Shown here: positions 6,333 through 10,607 of the stretch, piece after piece
Layout: every line of letters begins with the position of its first letter
Numbering within the stretch: position 1 is the first letter of the stretch
Origin: Verrucomicrobiales bacterium
Lineage (GTDB): Bacteria > Verrucomicrobiota > Verrucomicrobiia > Verrucomicrobiales > Akkermansiaceae
NCBI GenBank assembly: GCA_003483645.1
Contig: DMYM01000424.1
Location: 1 to 10,607 of the forward strand
DNA: 10,607 nucleotides
Reading direction: 5' to 3'
The notes under the pieces: generated by a model
What the model was told of the DNA's origin: nothing
What the model saw: only the letters and a program-made list of their open reading frames with translations
The model's database searches: none
Position numbers and translations under genes: made by a program

Positions 6333-6746
6333 ATGACCATGAAAGCGAACCTTGCCATTTGCGTATCCGCTCTCGTTTCGGCCTCCTTCGCTGCTGCCGA
6401 AATCGTCGAAGAGGAGACATGGTATAGCGCGGCAGGAAAGGTCGTCAAGACGGTGAAGCGGACTCTGACAGGAGCCGCCGCCCGGAGAGTCCAATCCCCG
6501 GCCTGGGAGCCGGCCTGGGTCATCCGTGAGCGCGGGCGCAGCTCAAGGGGGCGCTTCACCTCCGGACCTGTCCACCGTTATTTGCGCAGGGGTTGTCAGT
6601 TCCCCCGTTCTCATCCTTACGGTATCGGTTGTTTACCGCGGGTTTACCGCGGTGGACCGGGGGGGCATCTCCAGACTGGAAACAGGGGAAGATACTGGGA
6701 CATGGGCTACTGTCGCCCACAACTCAATCTCTTCATTGTCCGCTAG
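6333..6746 (+). CDS. Small secreted Arg/Gly-rich protein, unknown function
   Basis: I do not recognise a named family. The 137-residue product opens MTMKANLAICVSALVSASFA, a Sec signal peptide with likely cleavage after Ala22 (FAAA before EIVEEE). The mature part has an acidic patch (EIVEEETWY, 23-31), a WEPAWVIRER stretch (58-67), then an Arg/Gly/Tyr/Pro-rich half (RGRSSRGRF, YLRRGC, YGIGCLPRVYRGG, NRGRYW) with Cys88, Cys100 and Cys127. It carries about 18 arginines, so it is strongly basic. Starts at 6333 or 6339 are both possible, and neither has a ribosome-binding motif. The clean signal peptide supports a real gene. An overlapping frame (6526 onward) crosses the low-complexity antisense of the neighbouring lipoprotein gene and looks like a shadow. 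It ends 22 bp short of the convergent lipoprotein gene. Export is inferred; its partner or role is unknown. Confidence 0.6.
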   Translation: MTMKANLAICVSALVSASFAAAEIVEEETWYSAAGKVVKTVKRTLTGAAARRVQSPAWEPAWVIRERGRSSRGRFTSGPVHRYLRRGCQFPRSHPYGIGCLPRVYRGGPGGHLQTGNRGRYWDMGYCRPQLNLFIVR

Positions 6747-6768
6747 GGCATTTTTCGTGATCCTGCAG

Positions 6769-7056
6769 TTAGTTGTCCGGTGCGGGCTCGGGAGCGGAAG
6801 TGGGTTCGGGAGCGGGCCTGGGCTCGGGTGTGGGAGCGGGTCCGGATCCGGGAAGGGATGTGGTGACGTTGGGCGAGCGGAAGGGATCTTTTTGGGGGAT
6901 GGAGGAATGGTGAACCTTCTTGTTTGCCACGGAGTTCTGTCCGGCCTCGACCAGGGGGAATTCCCACTCTCCGGTATTCCTGCTACCGGTGGTGCAGGCA
7001 CAGAGCATGAAGAGCAACCCTGCCCCGGCGATTGCGAGTCTGATCTTGTTATTCAT
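6769..7056 (-). CDS. Small lipoprotein with Pro-Glu repeat tail
   Basis: A 95-residue protein opens MNNKIRLAIAGAGLLFMLCA with a lipobox LCAC, so Cys21 should be lipidated and the protein anchored in the envelope. The middle (22-68) has no recognisable domain. The tail (about 71-95) is made of near-6-residue units such as PAPTPEPR, PAPEPT and SAPEPAPDN, typical of an extended, acidic, proline-stiffened stalk. The start at 7056 is chosen because it places a correct lipoprotein signal at the N-terminus. The frame stays open upstream to 7188, but that extension is antisense to nothing useful and would bury the signal. No Shine-Dalgarno motif is seen. The gene lies 64 bp after the hydrolase lipoprotein gene on the same strand, so the two may share a transcript. 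Function is unknown. Confidence 0.72.
   Translation of the reverse strand: MNNKIRLAIAGAGLLFMLCACTTGSRNTGEWEFPLVEAGQNSVANKKVHHSSIPQKDPFRSPNVTTSLPGSGPAPTPEPRPAPEPTSAPEPAPDN
6781..6852. repeat. Four imperfect 18-bp tandem repeats inside the lipoprotein gene
   Basis: Units at 6781-6798, 6799-6816, 6817-6834 and 6835-6852 share a core close to GGGCTCGGGAGCGG on the plus strand. Each 18-bp unit encodes six residues on the minus strand, giving the Pro-Glu repeat tail. Because the unit is a multiple of three, gain or loss of copies by slippage would keep the reading frame. Confidence 0.75.
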
Positions 7057-7120
7057 GGCGAAAGAGAGCAGAGAAGCTGCCCAGAATCCCATCTCTATTG
7101 CAACCTGAATCTTGAATTGC

Positions 7121-8131
7121 TCAGGACCTGTTGAGGTAACGGAGCCAGCGCGTGATATCGGCAAGAACCCGTCCCCGCTGATGATCATAAAAGAGCAGGT
7201 GATAGCTCTCCGGATAGAAGTGACGCTTTACCCGTGCACCCGGTGGAAACCGGCCGGCGAAGGTTTTCACATCGTCAGGACGGGAGAAAATGTCATGTCC
7301 GCTGTGCAGGAGGAGGACGGGCAAATCGATCCGGGTGGCTTGTTCCGTCGAGGTTTCAATCATGGTGCCCAGAGTGTAAAGGAGGCGCATGGTGAAGGCG
7401 GAGACATGGTAGGGATTGGTCTGGACCTGCTCCTGGTGAACCACGTCCCTGATGACACGCACTTCATTCTCTCCCGACAGGGTTTCCAGGGAGATCCTCC
7501 ACCGGGGAAAGAGACGTGCTCCCCAGTGCAGGACCGTTCGCTTCCACTGTGGGAAGTCGTCATGAATGCGGGTGATGGGAGAGGAGAGGATCAGGGCATC
7601 GCAGGGTGATTGTTTCTTCGAAGAGCAGGTTGCCGCCGCATGGAGTGCGATGAGAGCCCCCATGCTCTCTCCACACCATACGATGCGTGCCCCGGGGTGT
7701 TGTCGACGGACGAGGCGAGTGAAGGTGTTGAAGTCGTTGAACCAGTCCCGCCGGTCGTGAATGTCTCCCTTGCGCGAGGTGGTCGGGTCATTGCCCTGCC
7801 CGCGCAGGTCGGGAGCATAGACCGCGGCCAGGGAGTAGTGCTCCTGCAGGTGCTTGCCGAGAACACTCAGGTCGGTGGAGGCACCCGCGATCCCATGGAA
7901 CCCCACCACCACCAGAGAGGGTGGACGACCGTCGCGGGGGAGCCACTTGCAGTAGGGGAACCGGTCACCGTCGAACGAGGTAAAGGTCGACTCTTCGAGG
8001 GTCGGCTGGGTAATGGCGCAGGACGCCGGGCAGCGAGGCGGAGTCCTTGCAGGAGAGCGGGAAGCACAACCGGAGAGCTCAAGGCAGGCCAATGCCATCA
8101 TGGGCAGCAGGAGCGATGATCTGACAGACAT
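7121..8131 (-). CDS. Alpha/beta-hydrolase lipoprotein (monoacylglycerol-lipase-like serine hydrolase)
   Basis: A 336-residue envelope enzyme predicted to hydrolyse an ester or lipid. It opens MSVRSSLLLPMMALACLELS with lipobox LSGC, lipidated Cys22. The hydrolase core follows: VVVGFHGIAG (74-83, oxyanion region), YAPDLRGQGND (105-115), the nucleophile elbow WCGESMGAL (152-160) with Ser156, the acid Asp280 in LHSGHDIFS, and the histidine His311 in YPESYHLLFYD. The triad and the GxSxG context match the monoacylglycerol lipase/lysophospholipase-like (serine aminopeptidase S33, hydrolase_4) group. The mature chain has six further cysteines (34, 38, 61, 153, 169, 177), compatible with disulfides outside the cytoplasm. 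No Shine-Dalgarno motif precedes the ATG. A TATACT on the minus strand (8148-8143), 11 bases before the ATG, could be a -10 giving a very short leader. The substrate is unknown. Confidence 0.87.
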   Translation of the reverse strand: MSVRSSLLLPMMALACLELSGCASRSPARTPPRCPASCAITQPTLEESTFTSFDGDRFPYCKWLPRDGRPPSLVVVGFHGIAGASTDLSVLGKHLQEHYSLAAVYAPDLRGQGNDPTTSRKGDIHDRRDWFNDFNTFTRLVRRQHPGARIVWCGESMGALIALHAAATCSSKKQSPCDALILSSPITRIHDDFPQWKRTVLHWGARLFPRWRISLETLSGENEVRVIRDVVHQEQVQTNPYHVSAFTMRLLYTLGTMIETSTEQATRIDLPVLLLHSGHDIFSRPDDVKTFAGRFPPGARVKRHFYPESYHLLFYDHQRGRVLADITRWLRYLNRS

Positions 8132-8142
8132 GAGGTGTTGTG

Positions 8143-8148
8143 AGTATA
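8143..8148 (-). promoter_or_regulatory. Possible -10 box before the hydrolase gene
   Basis: The minus strand reads TATACT here, five of six matches to the sigma-70 -10 consensus, 11 bases before the hydrolase ATG. The hexamer at standard -35 distance is poor (ATCGCA). If real, the transcript would have only a few leader bases, in keeping with the missing ribosome-binding site. Confidence 0.25.
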
Positions 8149-8236
8149 TGACCAGGGGGGAGAGATGCGATACGGAATGGGTAACGGGGCATGCCTGCCG
8201 GTCTCAGTGAGGACCGACGACTCGTCCGCCAGAAGC

Positions 8237-8253
8237 GTCCATCCTGGATGGAC
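8237..8253. repeat. Perfect GTCCATCC/GGATGGAC palindrome in the FKBP-hydrolase spacer
   Basis: GTCCATCC (8237-8244) and GGATGGAC (8246-8253) are exact reverse complements around one base. It lies in the 228-bp non-coding gap between the FKBP stop and the hydrolase start, about 106 bp downstream of the former. As an RNA hairpin the inner pairs would open to form a small loop. No T run follows on the minus strand, so an operator or a non-canonical 3' hairpin is as likely as a terminator. Nothing else convincing was seen in 8132-8359. Confidence 0.4.
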
Positions 8254-8359
8254 AGGGTGTAAATCTCCCGGTCACTGGAAGGGAAACAGCCGTTGCCGGT
8301 TGCAGCGCCTGACAGATCAATTGTCCAGTTGACGCCTGAAGGACATGCCCCCCGGCGAT

Positions 8360-9478
8360 CTACTTGGGCTTGGGAAGGGCCTTACCGGGTTTTACCGGGA
8401 CAGGAGGTTTGGGAGGATCGGGTTGCTTGGCCGGGGCGGTTGGAATGCGCACCGGCGGAGAGACGGCACGGGCCCTGGGCTTCCCAGTGGATGGAGCAGG
8501 AGACTTGCCCGTTCCAGGATTGACGGGAACCCGCACAGGCGGGGACACCGCCTTGGCGCCGGGACGTCCCGGGACACGGACAGGAGGCGAGACCGAGCGA
8601 CCGGAGGGCGTGGGACGGGCAAGCGGACGCGAGGGCGGCTTGGGGAGGTCCTTCAACTCAGCCAACTCGAGTTCGAAGATGAGCGTACTGTTGGGACCAA
8701 GGTTGGCGCTGCGGCGGTTCTCCTTGTAGGCGAGTTCGGCCGGGATGAAGAGCTTCCACTTCGATCCCACCGGCATCTGGGTGAGGGCTTCCCTGTAGCC
8801 CGCGATCACGTTGAGGGACATGGGAGCGGGCTTGCCTTTGGAAGAATCGAATTCCGTTCCGTCGATGAGGGTGCCGCGATAGATGGTCATGAATTGCTTG
8901 GTGGGACGCTGCCCTGGAGGGGGTGCGGGGTAGACCTCGCCTTCGCCCTTCTTGAGGATCTCGTACTGCAAGCCGCTCTTGGAGGTGATGATCCCCTCGC
9001 GTTTCTTGTTTTCGGCGAGGAATTTTTCTCCAGTCACCTTGTTCTCTGCCGCGATTTGCTTTTCACGCTCCCTGATGACGAGGCTCAACTGGTTGAGAGC
9101 CTCGTTGATCTTTTCCTGGTCGATCTTGGAATCCTTGAGTTCGAGGGCGTCAAAGAGTCCCTTGAGGAATTGCTCGCGGTCGATGTCCTCCATCTGGAGT
9201 CCGAAACGACCGGTCTGGTTGGTGAAGTTGCGGCCGTTGCGGTAACCGAACCCGTAGGAGGTCTTGGTGCGGATCTCCTTGGAGTCCATCGTGATCTTGG
9301 GTTCTTCCGGTTTTGCCGGATTGGTGGGGCCGGCCGGAGCAGGGTTGGGTTGATCCTTGGGGGCCTCCTTGGCGGCTTCAGCCTTCTTGCCGGGCTGGGT
9401 GGGAGAATCCTGGGCTGAGAGCGCTCCAGTGAAAAGAAGGCCAGCGCCCAGGAATGCGGCAATGATGGTGATTTTCAT
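8360..9478 (-). CDS. Secreted FKBP-type peptidyl-prolyl isomerase with Pro/Arg repeat tail
   Basis: The enzyme catalyses cis-trans isomerisation of X-Pro bonds in exported proteins. The 372-residue precursor opens MKITIIAAFLGAGLLFTGAL with a Sec signal peptide cleaved near SA-QD (22-23). Next come a Pro/Lys/Ala-rich linker (about 24-60) and an FKBP N-terminal helical dimerisation-like domain (about 61-165, with FGYRNGRNF and EQFLKGLFDAL). The FKBP catalytic domain follows (about 166-277): GTLIDGTEFDSS (202-213), LTQMPVGSKWKLFIPAELAY (232-251), GPNSTLIFELEL (261-272). Its usual VIPGW pocket reads VIAGY (224-228), with Tyr in place of Trp. The tail (280-372) is nearly all Pro, Arg, Lys, Val and Ala, with three VSPPVR(V/I)P repeats at 296, 311 and 339. 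The start at 9478 is chosen for the signal peptide; the frame stays open to 9706 but that extension overlaps nadA. It lies 115 bp downstream of nadA on the same strand. Confidence 0.92.
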   Translation of the reverse strand: MKITIIAAFLGAGLLFTGALSAQDSPTQPGKKAEAAKEAPKDQPNPAPAGPTNPAKPEEPKITMDSKEIRTKTSYGFGYRNGRNFTNQTGRFGLQMEDIDREQFLKGLFDALELKDSKIDQEKINEALNQLSLVIREREKQIAAENKVTGEKFLAENKKREGIITSKSGLQYEILKKGEGEVYPAPPPGQRPTKQFMTIYRGTLIDGTEFDSSKGKPAPMSLNVIAGYREALTQMPVGSKWKLFIPAELAYKENRRSANLGPNSTLIFELELAELKDLPKPPSRPLARPTPSGRSVSPPVRVPGRPGAKAVSPPVRVPVNPGTGKSPAPSTGKPRARAVSPPVRIPTAPAKQPDPPKPPVPVKPGKALPKPK

Positions 9479-9567
9479 GGTCTTTGATGGAATGGGGGGT
9501 GGGGACGATAGGGGTGCCTTGGGGAGCTGTCGAGCGAAAGGGTGGATTGTTCGGAACACGGAGCGGT

Positions 9568-9593
9568 AGGGACTGGCCCCTCCGCAGGGACTG
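9568..9593. repeat. Short direct repeat after nadA
   Basis: AGGGACTG occurs at 9568-9575 and again at 9586-9593, 18 bases apart, immediately downstream of the nadA stop. The 115-bp nadA-FKBP spacer holds no gene, no strong hairpin and no clear promoter. The repeat may be chance. Confidence 0.2.
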
Positions 9594-10538
9594 CTATTTC
9601 GACTGCTCCAGCATGCGCACCACTGCTGCTTCGGCCTTGTCTCGAATGTCTTCCAGGATCTCGATCCGGGGTTCCAGATTCTCCAGACAGGCGTGGAGTT
9701 TCTCAAGGGTGTTCATCTTCATGTACTTGCAATCGGAGCAGGCACAGCTGTCGGTGGGGCCGGCAATAAGATTCTTATCGGGAGCTTCCTTGCGCAGACG
9801 GTGCAGCATTCCCCCCTCGGTAACCACGATGATGTTTCTGGTTTTCGCGTTCTGGCAGAAGGTCACCATCTTTTCGGTGGAGCACACCTCGTCGGCCAGG
9901 AGGCGCACCGCGGTGGTACATTCCGGGTGGGCCACTGTTACCGCATCAGGGTAGTCGTCCTTGATCTTCTGTATCGATTCGCGGGTGAATTCCACGTGGA
10001 CGTAGCACGATCCTTTCCAGAGATCCATTTTGCGGTCGCAATTCTCCATCACCCATGCGCCGAGGTTTTCATCGGGCACAAAGAGGATGGGGCGGTCGGT
10101 GGGGGCCTGTTCCACGATGCGGACGGCGTTGCCGGAGGTGCAGATCACGTCGGAGAGCGCCTTCACTCCTGCCGAGCAGTTGATGTAGGCGATGACGTAG
10201 TAGTTCCGGTCGGCGTGGTCCTCCAGATACTTCTGGAGGGCAGGTGCGGGGCAGCTTTGCTCCAGGGAACAGCCGGCGTCCCGGTCGGGCAGGATCACGG
10301 TCTTGTCCGGATTGAGGATCTTGGCGGTTTCGGCCATGAAGTGGACCCCGCAGAACGCAATTACTTCCGCATCGGTCTCCTGCGCGTGGTAGGACAGTCC
10401 GAGGGAGTCTCCCACGAAGTCAGCGAGATCCTGAATGACGCCGATCTGGTAGTTATGCGCGAGGATTACCGCGTTGCGCTCGTTCTTGAGGCGCAGGATC
10501 TCCTCCCTCAGATCGAGAGCAGGGGCAGAGGTGCTCAT
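9594..10538 (-). CDS. nadA: Quinolinate synthase NadA
   Basis: NadA condenses iminoaspartate (from NadB or an aspartate dehydrogenase) with dihydroxyacetone phosphate to make quinolinate, the second step of de novo NAD synthesis, using an oxygen-sensitive [4Fe-4S] cluster. The 314-residue cytosolic protein shows the family hallmarks in order: VILAHNYQ (24-31), VGDSLGLSY (42-50), FCGVHFMAETAKIL (62-75), LPDRDAGCSLEQSCP (83-97), WKGSCYVHVEFT (174-185), VAHPEC (202-207), and TDSCACSDCKYMKMN (262-276). The likely cluster cysteines are one in each of the segments containing Cys90, Cys178 and Cys265-Cys270. Length fits full-length NadA. The ATG (10538-10536) overlaps the TGA of the gene upstream in an ATGA junction, which suggests translational coupling. 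nadB and nadC are not in the window. Confidence 0.97.
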   Translation of the reverse strand: MSTSAPALDLREEILRLKNERNAVILAHNYQIGVIQDLADFVGDSLGLSYHAQETDAEVIAFCGVHFMAETAKILNPDKTVILPDRDAGCSLEQSCPAPALQKYLEDHADRNYYVIAYINCSAGVKALSDVICTSGNAVRIVEQAPTDRPILFVPDENLGAWVMENCDRKMDLWKGSCYVHVEFTRESIQKIKDDYPDAVTVAHPECTTAVRLLADEVCSTEKMVTFCQNAKTRNIIVVTEGGMLHRLRKEAPDKNLIAGPTDSCACSDCKYMKMNTLEKLHACLENLEPRIEILEDIRDKAEAAVVRMLEQSK

Positions 10539-10607
10539 GCCAGAGGCTCGCCCATGTCGGCCCCGGGGGCAAAGAAGAAATTATCGCCCTGGTCCCGCTT
10601 TTCCAGC
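10535..10607 (-). CDS. C-terminal end of an unidentified gene, cut by the window edge
   Basis: Only the last 23 codons are visible. The product ends LEKRDQGDNFFFAPGADMG then EPLA before TGA (10537-10535). The other two frames on this strand carry stops or look unlike protein. The stop overlaps the nadA start by four bases (ATGA), so the two are probably co-transcribed and translationally coupled. The fragment is too short to assign a family. Confidence 0.55.
   Translation of the reverse strand, partial: LEKRDQGDNFFFAPGADMGEPLA

Noticed and set aside
5038..6333. Plus-strand open frames (5038-5742 and 5797-6333) across the rRNA methyltransferase gene
   Set aside because: The minus-strand gene carries all cluster and catalytic residues. 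The plus frames are shadows.
6526..7134. A 202-codon plus-strand frame with Gly-Ser repeats
   Set aside because: Its Gly-Ser stretch is simply the reverse strand of the Pro-Glu repeats of the lipoprotein gene. It spans two better-supported genes and lacks a domain.
8237..8253. Intrinsic terminator for the FKBP gene
   Set aside because: The palindrome is perfect, but no T run follows in the direction of transcription and it lies about 100 bp past the stop. It is recorded as a palindrome only.
1..10607. Defence system, prophage, CRISPR array, transposon, tRNA or rRNA
   Set aside because: I looked for clustered repeats with spacers, transposase or integrase motifs, terminal inverted repeats and tRNA-like cloverleaf sequence, and found none that could be supported.

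Overview
The window is a 10.6 kb piece of a GC-rich (roughly 60% by eye) chromosome from a Gram-negative-type bacterium. Two lipoproteins, two further proteins with Sec signal peptides and a membrane protease point to a cell with a periplasm. The gene set (a NahK/MdsC-like sugar kinase, a Pro-rich periplasmic FKBP, a long NfeD protein) and the scarcity of Shine-Dalgarno motifs would fit Verrucomicrobiota. That placement is inferred from general resemblance and is not proven by any single gene here.

Layout, left to right. Bases 1-260 (minus) hold the N-terminus of DNA primase (dnaG), cut by the window edge. It diverges from a 737-residue NfeD/1510-N-type membrane serine protease (375-2588, plus) across a 114-bp spacer that carries two perfect inverted repeats. 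A lower-GC stretch follows, with short dyads and a 56-codon possible gene (2797-2967). A strong stem-loop at 3006-3049 separates this from a minus-strand SAM-dependent methyltransferase (3116-3757). That gene diverges from an aminoglycoside-phosphotransferase-fold sugar kinase (3850-4998). The kinase is convergent with an rRNA (uracil-5)-methyltransferase of the RumA/RlmD family (4999-6267), and their stop codons touch. A small secreted Arg/Gly-rich protein (6333-6746, plus) comes next.

The rest of the window is on the minus strand. In order of transcription it holds the tail of an unidentified gene (to 10535), nadA (quinolinate synthase), a secreted FKBP-type prolyl isomerase with a Pro/Arg repeat tail, an alpha/beta-hydrolase lipoprotein, and a 95-residue Pro-Glu repeat lipoprotein.

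How the genes relate: most are housekeeping or envelope functions (replication, NAD synthesis, rRNA modification, membrane proteolysis, periplasmic folding, lipid or ester hydrolysis). They look like neighbours and do not form one pathway. I see no phage genes, transposases, CRISPR array, tRNA or rRNA genes, and no defence system. The most unusual gene is the NfeD-type protease. It has two tandem ClpP-fold domains. The first has lost the nucleophile serine, the catalytic lysine and the Asp-Thr-Pro-Gly-Gly motif, while the second keeps all of them.
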